DNA of 64,000 nt. Source: Agromyces hippuratus. GTDB lineage: Bacteria > Actinomycetota > Actinomycetes > Actinomycetales > Microbacteriaceae. The notes below the pieces were generated by a model, which saw nothing but the letters and a program-made list of their open reading frames with translations, searched no databases and was not told the origin of the DNA. Location: the NCBI RefSeq assembly GCF_013410355.1, contig NZ_JACCFI010000001.1:3534001-3598000 (forward strand), read 5' to 3'. Within the stretch, counting starts at the first letter, position 1, and the number at the start of each line of letters is the position of its first letter. Of this stretch, positions 8,715 through 17,603 are shown piece after piece. The translations under genes and the position numbers were made by a program.

Positions 8715-9392
8715 ATGACCGTAGTCGCCGATGCACGTGCCGAGCTCATCGCCCTGTGCGAGCGCGGCCTCGAGTGGCACCCCGAACGGCCGAAGGACCG
8801 AGCGGATGTCTCGGGCCTCCGTCCGGCCGCGGTGCTCGTGCTCTTCGGGGTGCTCGACTCGGTGCCGAGCGGCACCGGCGGAACGGTGCCGCGCGACCTC
8901 GACGTGCTGTTGCTGCGCCGCGCGGCGACCCTCGGCAGCCATGCGGGGCAGATCGCCTTCCCCGGAGGGCGGCTCGAGGCATCCGATGCCGGGCCCGTCG
9001 CCGCCGCCGTGCGCGAGGCCCGAGAGGAGACCGATGTCGACGTCGACGGCATCGAGCCGCTCGGCACGCTGCCCCCGATGCCCGTGCCCGTGAGCAATCA
9101 CCTCGTCACGCCCGTGCCGGCCTGGTGGACCCGCCCGTCGGAGGTCGCCGCCGTCGACCACGACGAGTCGGTCGAGGTGTTCCGGGTGCCGGTCGGCGAG
9201 ATGCTCGACCCCGCGAACCGTGCGAACACCGAGCACGTGTTCAGTGGCCGCGCGTATCGCTCGCCCGCCTTCAGCGTCGGCGGTCGCGTCGTCTGGGGGT
9301 TCACCGCGCTCGTGCTCTCGCGCATGTTCGACGAGCTCGGCTGGACCGAGCCGTGGAACCACGATCGCATCGTCGAGCCCGACGACCTCTGA
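8715..9392 (+). CDS. Nudix hydrolase, CoA pyrophosphatase-like
   Basis: This 225-residue Nudix enzyme cleaves a nucleoside-diphosphate-linked substrate. The segment HAGQIAFPGGR followed by the Nudix box (G..E.......REAREETDV) is characteristic of the NudL/CoA-diphosphatase branch, so coenzyme A or an acyl-CoA is the likely substrate. TAGGGT at 8703-8708 lies exactly 6 bases before the ATG, indicating a leaderless transcript. Confidence 0.85.
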   Translation: MTVVADARAELIALCERGLEWHPERPKDRADVSGLRPAAVLVLFGVLDSVPSGTGGTVPRDLDVLLLRRAATLGSHAGQIAFPGGRLEASDAGPVAAAVREAREETDVDVDGIEPLGTLPPMPVPVSNHLVTPVPAWWTRPSEVAAVDHDESVEVFRVPVGEMLDPANRANTEHVFSGRAYRSPAFSVGGRVVWGFTALVLSRMFDELGWTEPWNHDRIVEPDDL

Positions 9393-9419
9393 GCCGCCGC
9401 GCTCGATCGGCCGACAGGG

Positions 9420-9710
9420 CTACCCGTTGGGGTTCGTCGCCGCACCGTCGAGCCAGAGGGTGTCGGTGGCGTCGCTGTGCGCGCCGTCGGTGCCGACATG
9501 CTTGGTGCTGATCTTCGGGCCCTTGGTGATGACGTGCACGAGCGCCATCGCGTGGCCCTGCCCGAGGCCGTAGTCCGCTTTCAGCCAGGCCACGATGGGC
9601 GCCGACTTCGTGCCCGGCCCGAAGCCCTGCTCGGTCGCGAGGTCGACGAACTGCCGTGGCGTGAGCCCGGTCTTCTTCTCGATGTTGTCGAGGTAGGCCT
9701 GGAATGACAT
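9420..9710 (-). CDS. DUF4287 domain protein
   Basis: This 96-residue cytoplasmic protein matches the DUF4287 pattern (SFQAYLDNIEKKTGLTPRQF, then GHAMALVHVI). The function of the family is not established. The start is supported by a purine-rich GAAGGGAACC just upstream. It lies downstream of a small membrane-protein gene on the same strand, separated from it by a terminator-like hairpin, so it probably has its own promoter. Confidence 0.8.
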   Translation of the reverse strand: MSFQAYLDNIEKKTGLTPRQFVDLATEQGFGPGTKSAPIVAWLKADYGLGQGHAMALVHVITKGPKISTKHVGTDGAHSDATDTLWLDGAATNPNG

Positions 9711-9722
9711 CTGGTTCCCTTC

Positions 9723-9776
9723 ACGGATGCCGCCGCGGCACCCCCTTCGAACAGACTCGGGGGCCGCGGCATCCGT
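9723..9776 (-). terminator. imperfect hairpin between two minus-strand genes
   Basis: ACGGATGCCGC (9723-9733) pairs perfectly with GCGGCATCCGT (9766-9776), and a CCCCC/GGGGG inner stem lies inside. Both arms contain the recurring CGGATGCC octamer. It would terminate transcription of the upstream 9822-10181 gene. Confidence 0.55.
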
Positions 9777-9821
9777 CGCCAGTGTTTCGATCTGGGTCGA
9801 AAGGTCAGGCGCGCCGGGCGA

Positions 9822-10181
9822 TCAGATGAAGGAGTAGAACGCGGCCTGGCCGAATCCCATGAACGCGCTCAGCACCTCGGCGCCGCCGAGGGCCGCGCCC
9901 GCAGCCGCGAACCCCTTCGGTGCGTCACGACGCAGGAGCACGATGATGCCGAGCACCAGGGCCGCGATGCCGCAGACGAGCGAGAGCCCGTTGGCGAGGA
10001 GCCCCAATCCGCTGATGAGCTCGTACGCCGACGACAATCCCGTGCTGATCAGCAACGGCGAGACGAGACCGAGGAGCCGGGTCATCACGACGGCGCCGGC
10101 GCCGATGACGAATGCGATGACTCCGAGCAGCCGGAAGTTCGTCGTCGAGCTCTGGGCGGTGGTCGGTGCGGAATCGCTCAT
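9822..10181 (-). CDS. small three-to-four-helix membrane protein
   Basis: This 119-residue protein has a short polar N-terminus (MSDSAPTTAQ) and strongly hydrophobic stretches at about 19-47, 50-82 and 90-118. No family motif was recognised. The start at 10181 is preferred over longer frames because CATGAT lies 6 bases upstream as a -10 (leaderless) and because the upstream extension is arginine-rich antisense shadow of the opposite oxidoreductase gene. It is divergent from the LLM-type oxidoreductase. Confidence 0.7.
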   Translation of the reverse strand: MSDSAPTTAQSSTTNFRLLGVIAFVIGAGAVVMTRLLGLVSPLLISTGLSSAYELISGLGLLANGLSLVCGIAALVLGIIVLLRRDAPKGFAAAGAALGGAEVLSAFMGFGQAAFYSFI

Positions 10182-10244
10182 GCGCCCATCATGCCCGACC
10201 GCGAACGGGCTCGTGGTGTCTGCGGATGCTGCGAGAGTGAGGTC

Positions 10245-11120
10245 ATGCGACGAATCGGAGCCATCTTCCAACCCGCATTCCCACCCGAGCGGCTGCGCGC
10301 CGTCGTCGAGGCGGCCGAGGCAGGGGGAGTGCCCGAACTGTGGCTCTGGGAGGACTGCTTCCAGCAGTCGGCGTTCGCCACCGCGGCCGCCGCGCTCGCG
10401 TGGACCGAGCGGCTGCGGGTCGGCATCGGCGTCGCGCCGATGCCGCTGCGCAACGTCGCCGTGACCGCCATGGAGATCGCGACCATCGAGCGCATGTTCC
10501 CGGGCCGGTTCTCGCCGGGCGTCGGCCACGGCGTGCAGCGCTGGATGGCGCAGACCGGCAGCCGGGTCGCGTCGCCGCTCACGCTCATGCGCGAGTACGT
10601 GCCCGCACTGCGGCGACTCCTCGCCGGCGAGGAGGTCACCGCCGATGGCCGCTACGTGAAGCTCGACCGCGTGCAGCTCGATTGGCCGCCGGCCGAGACG
10701 CCGCTCGTGTACGCGGCGGGCGAGGGCCCGAAGACGCTGCATCTCACGGGCGAGGTCGCCGACGGCACCGTGCTCACCGGAGGCACCACGGCCGAGCGGG
10801 CGGCCGAGGCGGTCGCCGCGATCGCGGCCGGCCGCGCATCTGCCGGTCGCGACGGGCGCAGCGAGGTCGTCGTCTACCTGATGGCCGCATTCGGCGGCGA
10901 CGACGCCGAAGCGCGGGTCGCCCACGAACTCACGCAATGGAACATGCCCGACGACCAGCGCACGGCCGCGGTGGGCGATGCCTCGGCCGTCGCCGAGGTC
11001 GCCGAGCGCTACTTCGCCGCGGGCGTCGACGCCGTCGTACTGCAGCCGACCTCCGACGAGCCCGACCTCGAGGGGTTCATGCGCGGCGTCGGCGAGGTCG
11101 CCGGCATCGTCGCGCGCTGA
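10245..11120 (+). CDS. LLM-class flavin/F420-dependent oxidoreductase
   Basis: This 291-residue enzyme of the luciferase-like monooxygenase fold uses FMN or F420. Typical segments are GVPELWLWEDCF near the N-terminus, LRVGIGVAPMPLRNVA, and FSPGVGHG before a long helical region. The family in actinobacteria is rich in F420-dependent dehydrogenases, which fits the F420-reductase-like gene at 55.8 kb, but the cofactor cannot be fixed from sequence alone. The ATG at 10245 (MRRIGAIFQPAF) gives the canonical first beta strand. The upstream extension from 10191 is unlikely. Confidence 0.85.
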   Translation: MRRIGAIFQPAFPPERLRAVVEAAEAGGVPELWLWEDCFQQSAFATAAAALAWTERLRVGIGVAPMPLRNVAVTAMEIATIERMFPGRFSPGVGHGVQRWMAQTGSRVASPLTLMREYVPALRRLLAGEEVTADGRYVKLDRVQLDWPPAETPLVYAAGEGPKTLHLTGEVADGTVLTGGTTAERAAEAVAAIAAGRASAGRDGRSEVVVYLMAAFGGDDAEARVAHELTQWNMPDDQRTAAVGDASAVAEVAERYFAAGVDAVVLQPTSDEPDLEGFMRGVGEVAGIVAR

Positions 11121-11150
11121 GGCCGCCGGCCGGGTTCGACGACGAGGGCG

Positions 11151-11182
11151 GATGCCTCGGGGCCGGCGAGCCCCGAGGCATC
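11151..11182. terminator. bidirectional terminator hairpin
   Basis: GATGCCTCGGGG (11151-11162) pairs perfectly with CCCCGAGGCATC (11171-11182) around an 8-base loop. It lies between convergent genes, 31 bases after one stop and 22 before the other. Confidence 0.7.
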
Positions 11183-11203
11183 TGTCCTTCGTCAGGCGCC
11201 GCG

Positions 11204-13105
11204 TCAGGCGGTGCGTCGGCGGCGCACGACCAGTGCCGTGATGCCGGCTGCGACGAGGAGCACCGCGAGGAGCGCCGGCAGCACGGCCTGCACGCCCGTG
11301 CTCGCGAGACCCGACCCGTCACCCGGAGTGCCGTCGTCGCCCGGAGTCTCGGGCGTCGGGTCGATCGGGGTCGGCACGACCGGGGCATCCGTCGCCGTGT
11401 TGGTGACCGTCACGAGGGTCGAGGCGCCGTCGGCGATCGTCACGGTCTCGGGGCTGAAGACGGGCGTGCCCCACTCGACGCCGTCGATCTCGGGCAGGTC
11501 GATCTCGGTGAACTCGACGACCGTGCCGACGGGCAGGCCCTGCGGTCCGTCGACCGCGACGCCGTCGGCGCGCACGGTCAGGGTGCCGGTGACGGTCTCC
11601 CCGTCGAGCTCGTACCGGTACTGCACGGTGTACTCGGTGTCGCCGGGAACGAGCGCAGTTGCCTCGCCGCCGAGCGCCTTCGCGACCGAGAAACCGCCGA
11701 CGGCGCTCGGCGCGTTCGTGTTCGCGGTGTTGGTGACCGTGACATGAGCGACCTCGCCGGCGGCGATCGTGACGACGTCGGGACTGATCGTCGCGGGGCC
11801 CCACTGCACGCCCGGAACGGCCGGCAGGTCGACTTCGGTCAGGTGCACCACGGTGCCGTCGGGCAGGCCCTGGGGGCCGTTCGCGACGGTGCCGTCGGCA
11901 CGCAGCGACAGCGTGCCGGTGACCTGCCGGCCGTCGAGTTCGTAACCGTAGGCGAGGGTGAAGACCGTGTCGTCCGGCACGAGCGACGCGCCGCCGCCGG
12001 TCACGACCTTGGCGGCGCTGAAGCCGCCGCCGCAGCCGAGGGAGCCGCCGCCGGACCAGGGGTAGTTGTGGTGCTCGTTGCCGACGCCCGAATACGTCAG
12101 GTCGCCGCCGACGTGCATTCGGCCGTTCGTGCTCGCGGTGACCTCGATGGACGCGTTCGGTGCGAGCACCGAACCCATGAACTGGCTCGATCCGAGGAGG
12201 GCGACGGATGAGGCAGCGGGGAAGTTCCAGAGGATGCGCGACGCGGCGTTGCCGAAGTTCGGGCTCGAGAAGGCGTCGACGCGCTCGCCGTTCAGGCCGA
12301 AGTAGTTGGGTGCGAACAACATCGTGTCACCCGTCACGTTGATCAGGATCGGCACATCGGCGGGGATGGCCTCGAAGAACACCTCGAACGTCGAGGCGAG
12401 GTCGGCGCCGTCGACGTCGAACACCTGCATCGCGTCGCCGGGGGTGCCCGTGAAGGTCACGCGCCCGAAGGCGATCGACGTCGTGCCGGTCGCCGGGAGC
12501 GCGCCGAGGGTCGTCGAGGTGTCATCGACGACCGACTGGAAGTCCTCGTTCGGGGCCATCGCGGCGGCCCGGCCGAGGTCGACGGTGAGGGTGGCGCCGT
12601 ACAGGTCGAAGGCGCCCGTGGCCGCGCCGCCCGCGGCGACCGCGCCGCCCCCGTCGACGTTCGCCCCCACGTGCACGCTCGTCGTCGGAGCCACGGTGAG
12701 GTCGCCGCCGACCGCGAGCATCGTCGAACCGCCCGGAGGCACGATGCCCGAACCGACGCCGACGGCGCCCACGTTGAACACGCCGCCGTTCGTCTTGTCG
12801 AACACGGCATCGCCCTGCACGAGCAGCAGGCCCTCGGACTCGGCGGAGCTGCCGGTCGCGAGGTAGTCGCCGCCGGCGAAGACCGCGACGTTCGAGTCGG
12901 TGTAGGCGGGCACGTTGCCGATGCCCGGCATCTCGCCGGCCGGCGGGCAGAACGGCACCGGGGCGGCAGCGGTCGGGGCGGCGGCGGCCGGGGCAGCGGC
13001 GAGCGTGACCGCACCGGCGAGGGCCAGGGCGGTCGCGGTGGTGGCGCCCAAGATGGAGCGCAGCATGGAACGAGTGCGCGGGCGCGCAGCAGAGCGGTGA
13101 TTCAC
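11204..13105 (-). CDS. LAxTG-anchored choice-of-anchor A surface protein
   Basis: This 633-residue cell-wall protein has four parts. First comes a long basic signal peptide (about 1-43). Next is a choice-of-anchor-A/collagen-binding-type beta-helical domain (about 60-345, with YTDSNVAVFAGGDY, NYFGLNGERVDAF and FMGSVLAPNASIEV). Then come two similar DUF5979-like repeats (each with GTL.vRADG and GPQGLP.GTVV, ending VTVTNTA). It ends with the sorting signal LASTG at 600-604, a hydrophobic helix and RRRR. LAxTG is the motif of class-E sortases. No sortase gene is in the window. The GTG at 13105 is preferred because GGAG precedes it. A likely role in adhesion or the cell envelope is inferred from the architecture. 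Confidence 0.82.
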   Translation of the reverse strand: MNHRSAARPRTRSMLRSILGATTATALALAGAVTLAAAPAAAAPTAAAPVPFCPPAGEMPGIGNVPAYTDSNVAVFAGGDYLATGSSAESEGLLLVQGDAVFDKTNGGVFNVGAVGVGSGIVPPGGSTMLAVGGDLTVAPTTSVHVGANVDGGGAVAAGGAATGAFDLYGATLTVDLGRAAAMAPNEDFQSVVDDTSTTLGALPATGTTSIAFGRVTFTGTPGDAMQVFDVDGADLASTFEVFFEAIPADVPILINVTGDTMLFAPNYFGLNGERVDAFSSPNFGNAASRILWNFPAASSVALLGSSQFMGSVLAPNASIEVTASTNGRMHVGGDLTYSGVGNEHHNYPWSGGGSLGCGGGFSAAKVVTGGGASLVPDDTVFTLAYGYELDGRQVTGTLSLRADGTVANGPQGLPDGTVVHLTEVDLPAVPGVQWGPATISPDVVTIAAGEVAHVTVTNTANTNAPSAVGGFSVAKALGGEATALVPGDTEYTVQYRYELDGETVTGTLTVRADGVAVDGPQGLPVGTVVEFTEIDLPEIDGVEWGTPVFSPETVTIADGASTLVTVTNTATDAPVVPTPIDPTPETPGDDGTPGDGSGLASTGVQAVLPALLAVLLVAAGITALVVRRRRTA

Positions 13106-13185
13106 GGGTCTCCGGGGGGATCGGATGTCGGGTTTCGTTCGAGACAGGAACCGTCTCACTGGAGAGACGGTGGCCGTCAGCGGCT

Positions 13186-13410
13186 ATGACGCCATTCGTG
13201 AGGACTCCTTGCATTCTCTCAGGTTCGCCTGAGAGCTCCCCGAGGCCGAGGCCACGCATCTGGGGAGGAGTACCCCTCGCGCCGCCGACGCCGCAGCCCA
13301 GCACGACCGAGCAGCAGCTCGCCGACCTCGATCGCGAGATCGAGTACTACCAGCGCCGTGCGGAGCTCGAACGGCTGAAGCGCGACGCCGACGGCGACGC
13401 CGCCCGGTAG
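13186..13410 (+). CDS. hypothetical small protein with C-terminal coiled coil
   Basis: This 74-codon frame ends in a helix-forming, heptad-like segment (EQQLADLDREIEYYQRRAELER) that looks like real protein, while its N-terminal part is proline-rich and unconvincing. ATG at 13186 or GTG at 13198 could be the start, and neither has a good ribosome-binding site. A GGGGAGGAG at 13262-13270 lacks a start codon after it. It fills the gap between the divergent surface-protein gene and the hydrolase gene. It may be a genuine small gene or a fragment. Confidence 0.35.
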   Translation: MTPFVRTPCILSGSPESSPRPRPRIWGGVPLAPPTPQPSTTEQQLADLDREIEYYQRRAELERLKRDADGDAAR

Positions 13411-13514
13411 GCGCCGCCCGCCGGCGCAGGCCCGTTCGGTGACGGCCGGCTTCATGGCAGCCCGCCTGTGGACAACCTCCCCGGCTGCCGGCGGGAGCTG
13501 CGAGTATCGGTCGG

Positions 13515-14435
13515 ATGCCCACCTTCGCAGCGTTCGACGGAACCGAACTCGCCTACCACGTGCATGCAGACGGGGCGGCAGCGCGGCCGCTCGTCTGCGT
13601 GCCCGGCGGCCCCATGCACGACTCCCGCTACCTGGGTGACCTCGGCGGCCTCGCGGCGCACCGCGGGCTGATCATGTTCGATCCCCGGGGCACGGGAGCC
13701 TCCGGCGTCCCCTCCGACCTCTCGTCGTACCGCTGCGACCGACTCGTCGACGATCTCGAGGCGCTGCGCGAGCACCTCGACGTCGACCGGCTCGACGTGC
13801 TCGCCCACTCGGCCGGCACGAACCTCGCCGTCATGTACGCGGCCAGGTACCCGCAGCGCATCGACCGGCTCGTGCTCGTGACCCCGAGCGCTGCGGCGCT
13901 CGGCCTGACGGTGACGCCCGAGATGCGCCTCGCGGTCGCGCAGCTCCGGTCGGGCGAGCCGTGGTTCGCCCCGGCATACGCCGCGCTGCAGCACATCGTG
14001 GCGGGTGAGGGCGACGACTGGCAGGCGATCGACCCCTTCAGCTACGGGCGGTGGGATGCCGCGGCGCAGGCGCACCGGGCCGCCGACGAACGTCATCGCA
14101 ACGACGAGGCAGCGGCCGTCTTCGCCGCCGACGGCGCGTTCGATCCCGAGGCGACACGTGCGGCGCTCGCCGCACTCGTGGCCCCGGTGCTGCTCGTCGC
14201 GGGCGAGACCGACCTCAACTCGCCGCCCGAGATGGTCGCCGAGATGGCAGCCCTGCTGCCCGGGGCGACACTCACGGTGCAGGCCGGCGCGGCCCACTTC
14301 CCGTGGCTCGACGACGCGGCGGCCTTCACCGCGGCGGTCGACGGCTTCCTGCGCTCCGAAGGCTCCGAGGCGTCCGCGGCGTCCGCGGCATCCGAGGGCT
14401 CCGCGGCATCCGACCAGGTCGTGGCCGTCCGCTGA
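13515..14435 (+). CDS. alpha/beta hydrolase (proline-iminopeptidase-like)
   Basis: This 306-residue cytoplasmic hydrolase has the oxyanion region VCVPGGPMHDSRY, the strand-turn FDPRGTGAS, the nucleophile elbow AHSAGT (Ser in GxSxG-like context), the acid in GETDL and the catalytic His in GAAHFPW. The arrangement resembles proline iminopeptidases and related esterases. The final 26 residues are a Ser/Ala/Glu low-complexity tail (SEGSEASAASAASEGSAAS) encoded by tandem gcgtcc/gcatcc units. They are not part of the fold and include two copies of the recurring GGCATCCG octamer. GAGTAT ends 7 bases before the ATG, as for leaderless genes. Confidence 0.82.
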   Translation: MPTFAAFDGTELAYHVHADGAAARPLVCVPGGPMHDSRYLGDLGGLAAHRGLIMFDPRGTGASGVPSDLSSYRCDRLVDDLEALREHLDVDRLDVLAHSAGTNLAVMYAARYPQRIDRLVLVTPSAAALGLTVTPEMRLAVAQLRSGEPWFAPAYAALQHIVAGEGDDWQAIDPFSYGRWDAAAQAHRAADERHRNDEAAAVFAADGAFDPEATRAALAALVAPVLLVAGETDLNSPPEMVAEMAALLPGATLTVQAGAAHFPWLDDAAAFTAAVDGFLRSEGSEASAASAASEGSAASDQVVAVR

Positions 14436-14438
14436 GGC

Positions 14439-14726
14439 TCAGACGCCCAGCGTCAGCCGCACTTCGATCGCGTCGCCGACCTCGAGCCGCTCGGCCGAAC
14501 GCACCCACGCCTTGATCGGCACGATGTACCCGCCGTCCTTCGGCCACAGCGAGCTCTGCCACTCGCTGCCGCCGATGCGCACCGCGACGGGGATCATGCC
14601 CCAGCCGTAGGTGACGAGCGCCGCGACCGACTCGATGGCGGCGCTCTCGTCGTCGGGCACGGTGACGAAGTGCCACGGCGCCGGACCTCGCCAGTACCAG
14701 ATCTCGCCGCCGAACGTCAGCTCCAC
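14439..14726 (-). CDS. DUF1905 domain protein
   Basis: This 95-residue protein has the DUF1905 pattern: ELTFGGEIWYWRGPAPWHFV, then TYGWGMIPVAVRIG and a C-terminal GDAIEVRLTL. The function is unknown. The GTG at 14726 (VELTFGGE) was chosen because it matches the usual family N-terminus. The frame stays open for 34 more codons, and a GTG 10 codons upstream is an alternative. It is convergent with the hydrolase gene, with only 3 bases between them. Confidence 0.75.
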   Translation of the reverse strand: MELTFGGEIWYWRGPAPWHFVTVPDDESAAIESVAALVTYGWGMIPVAVRIGGSEWQSSLWPKDGGYIVPIKAWVRSAERLEVGDAIEVRLTLGV

Positions 14727-14923
14727 CGGTTCAGGATACGGCGCGACGTGCGACACGCCCGGCAGCAGTCGCAGTTCACCTCGCGGTCGCCTCGGGGCCA
14801 GCTCTGCGACATCCGCACCCGATTGCATGACGGAGGGAATCGACGCGCGACCCTCGACCGCCGGCCGGGCGAACGAGGGCCGCGCGCGAGCATGCCCGCC
14901 CGACCCTGCGACGAAGGACTCAC

Positions 14924-17524
14924 ATGACCACGACGAAGAACGCGATGCGCTGGGGGAGGCGAGGTGCGGTGTCGACCGCGCTGCTCGCCATGCTCGCCGG
15001 TGCGCTCGCGGCGCCCCTCCCGGCGCTCGCCGCGACCGAGGTGCCCACCGAACCGGTGATCTCGACCGGCACGACCACCTGGAAGTACCTCGACGACGGC
15101 AGCGACCCCGCGCGCGGCGCCACCCCGCTGCGCGTCTGGACCACGACCGGCTTCGACGACAGCGCCTGGAAGTCGGCGAAGGGCAGCTTCGGCGCCAAGG
15201 GCGGCAAGCTCGCCCCCGTCGGCCCGCAGACGCCGAAGACGCTGCTGAACCAGTACCTCGACGGCACGGCCGCGCCCGACGTTCCGACCTTCTTCTTCCG
15301 CACGACCTTCGACCTCGGGGCCGGCGTCTCCGACGAGGTCGGATCGATCGTCGGCGACCTGATCTACGACGACGGCGCCGTGGTGTGGATCAACGGCGAG
15401 CGGGTCGCCGGCTTCGACGACGGCCGGGTGACCGAGACGACCAACGTGGAGTACGCGGGTTCCGGCGCCTCCGACCCGGCACCCGGCCGCTTCGAGGTCG
15501 ACGGCGACGTGCTCGTCGACGGCACGAACACCGTCGCGATCGCGCTCTACCAGGACCGCGCGACGAGCTCGGACATCTACCTCGACGTGACCTCGCTGCG
15601 GCTGCTGCCGGCGGGCGAGCCCGGGGTGCCCGTCGCGGTGCCGCCGACGCGGGTCATCATGACGCCGACCGAGACGCCCGAGACCTCGCAATCGTTCTCG
15701 TGGCTCGCCGGTGACGTCTCGCACACGAGCGGCCAGGTGCAGATCCGGAAGGCGGCGGGCGGCGACGTCCGCACCGTCGACGCGTATGCGGCCGGCACGG
15801 TCAACGGTAACCCGAAGCAGCACTTCTCGGCGACCGTCGACGCGCTGGCCCCGGCGACCGCCTACACGTACCGCGTCGGACTCGAGGGGGCCTGGAGCGA
15901 CTGGCACGAGTTCACGACCGCCGACCCGAACGACGGCGACTTCCAGTTCGTCTACTACGGCGACGCCCAGATCGGCCTCGACACCACGTGGCCGTCGGTC
16001 GTGCGCCAGGCCGAGGCCACCGCACCCGACTCGATCGGCTCGGTGCACGCCGGCGACCTGATCAACACCGGCAGCAACGAGACCGAGTGGCTCAACTGGT
16101 TCACGGGCATGGAGACCTCTGCGGCGACCACGAACGTCATGGCCGCGCCCGGCAATCACGAGTACTCGGGAGACAAGCTGCTGAAGTCGTGGAAGGCGAA
16201 CTTCGAGTACCCGCACAACAACCCCACCACCGCGACCACGGGCGACCTCGCCGACCTCGCCGTCGGCGACACGGATGTCGCGAAGCAGTACGCCGCGTAC
16301 TTCGAGCACTGGACGCAGTTCGCGGCCGAGACCGTGTACTTCACCGACTACCAGGACATGCGGTTCATCACGCTGAACGCGACCCGCGACACGACCTTCC
16401 TCACGCCCGACGCCCTGCCCGGCTGCGCCGGCGCTGAGTGCCCGTCGACGAAGGTCGCCCGGCTCTGGACCGAGTTCCAGGCGGCCTGGCTCGACTACGT
16501 GCTCGAGTCGAGCCCGTCGAAGTGGAACGTCGTGACCTTCCACCAGCCCGTCTACTCGACCTCGGCCGGGCGCGACGAGCCCGTGCTGCGCGAGTTCTGG
16601 GTGCCGATCTTCGAGAAGCACGACATCGACCTCGTCATGATGGGCCACGACCACACGTACGCCCGCGGGTACAACAACGACGACGTCACCGAGACGCCGG
16701 GCATCACCGACGGGCCGGTCTACATCGTCTCGAACTCGGGTGCCAAGCACTACGACCTCGAGTCCGACGAGAAGAACGTCTGGACCAACAACAACGCCAC
16801 GCAGGTGCTGCGAGGTGCGGGCGTCACGACCTACCAGGTCATCGACGTCTCGGCCGACACGCTCGTCTACCGTTCGTACCTCGCCGAGAAGACCTCGGCC
16901 GCGACGACCGACCTGCCTGTCGGCGCCGTGTACGACGAGTTCACGGTGACGAAGAAGGACGACGGGCGCAAGTGGGTCACCGAGGCCGGCGTCGAAGCAC
17001 CCGTCGACCCCGAGCCGGGCACCGCTCCGGAGCCGGTCGACCCTGCCGAGCTGACCGACGAGACCCGCGGCGGCGTCACCGTTCCGGCGAACGTCACCGT
17101 CGGTGTTCCGTTCACCGTCGGCCTCGGCGAGGAGCAGTCGGGCACCGAGGTCTGGGCCTGGCTGTACTCGGAGCCCACGCAGCTCGGCTCGGCCACGGCG
17201 GACGCGAGCGGCGAGTTCACGACGGTCGTTCCGGCCGCCACGGCACCCGGCGAGCACCGGCTCGTGGTGCAGGCCGCCGACGGCACGCTCATCGGCTGGG
17301 CGCCGGTGCAGGTGAGCGCCGCGGCGACCGGCGGGGGCGGCGACGGCACGGATGGCGACGGTTCCGCAGGCGCCGGAGGCGCGAGCGGCGACCTCGCGAG
17401 CACGGGCTTCGAGGCATCCGCCGCGTTGTGGGCCGCCGGCGTGCTGCTCGCGCTCGGCGCGGTGGCGACGGTGCTGACCGTCCGACGTCGTCGGCAGGCG
17501 GCAGGCACAGCACCGCAGGCATAG
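14924..17524 (+). CDS. LAxTG-anchored secreted metallophosphoesterase (purple-acid-phosphatase-like)
   Basis: This 866-residue exported phosphatase is held at the cell surface. It has a signal peptide (1-37), an N-terminal beta domain (about 45-228), a fibronectin-like/PAP N-terminal domain (about 240-332) and a calcineurin-like catalytic domain. The metal ligands are GDAQ (346-349), AGDL (376-379), GNHE (410-413), FHQP (539-542) and GHDHTYAR (574-581). The C-terminal part holds another beta module, a Gly-rich linker, LASTG at 824-828, a hydrophobic helix and RRRR. It probably releases phosphate from organic esters outside the cell. No Pho-box was recognised. The first ATG, with GAAGGA upstream, is the start. 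Confidence 0.88.
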   Translation: MTTTKNAMRWGRRGAVSTALLAMLAGALAAPLPALAATEVPTEPVISTGTTTWKYLDDGSDPARGATPLRVWTTTGFDDSAWKSAKGSFGAKGGKLAPVGPQTPKTLLNQYLDGTAAPDVPTFFFRTTFDLGAGVSDEVGSIVGDLIYDDGAVVWINGERVAGFDDGRVTETTNVEYAGSGASDPAPGRFEVDGDVLVDGTNTVAIALYQDRATSSDIYLDVTSLRLLPAGEPGVPVAVPPTRVIMTPTETPETSQSFSWLAGDVSHTSGQVQIRKAAGGDVRTVDAYAAGTVNGNPKQHFSATVDALAPATAYTYRVGLEGAWSDWHEFTTADPNDGDFQFVYYGDAQIGLDTTWPSVVRQAEATAPDSIGSVHAGDLINTGSNETEWLNWFTGMETSAATTNVMAAPGNHEYSGDKLLKSWKANFEYPHNNPTTATTGDLADLAVGDTDVAKQYAAYFEHWTQFAAETVYFTDYQDMRFITLNATRDTTFLTPDALPGCAGAECPSTKVARLWTEFQAAWLDYVLESSPSKWNVVTFHQPVYSTSAGRDEPVLREFWVPIFEKHDIDLVMMGHDHTYARGYNNDDVTETPGITDGPVYIVSNSGAKHYDLESDEKNVWTNNNATQVLRGAGVTTYQVIDVSADTLVYRSYLAEKTSAATTDLPVGAVYDEFTVTKKDDGRKWVTEAGVEAPVDPEPGTAPEPVDPAELTDETRGGVTVPANVTVGVPFTVGLGEEQSGTEVWAWLYSEPTQLGSATADASGEFTTVVPAATAPGEHRLVVQAADGTLIGWAPVQVSAAATGGGGDGTDGDGSAGAGGASGDLASTGFEASAALWAAGVLLALGAVATVLTVRRRRQAAGTAPQA

Positions 17525-17536
17525 ACGCAGAGCGAA

Positions 17537-17603
17537 CGGATGCCGCGGCATCCGCTCGCCCGCAGCGCGAACGCCCGGCCCGGAATCACCGGCCGGGCGT
17601 TCG
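17537..17603. terminator. palindrome plus terminator hairpin between convergent genes
   Basis: CGGATGCCGCGGCATCCG (17537-17554) is a perfect palindrome made of two inverted octamers. It is followed by a 13-base-pair perfect stem (17568-17580 with 17591-17603) and a 10-base loop. The second stem reaches into the 3' end of the minus-strand hydrolase gene. Both strands' genes could terminate here. Confidence 0.7.
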
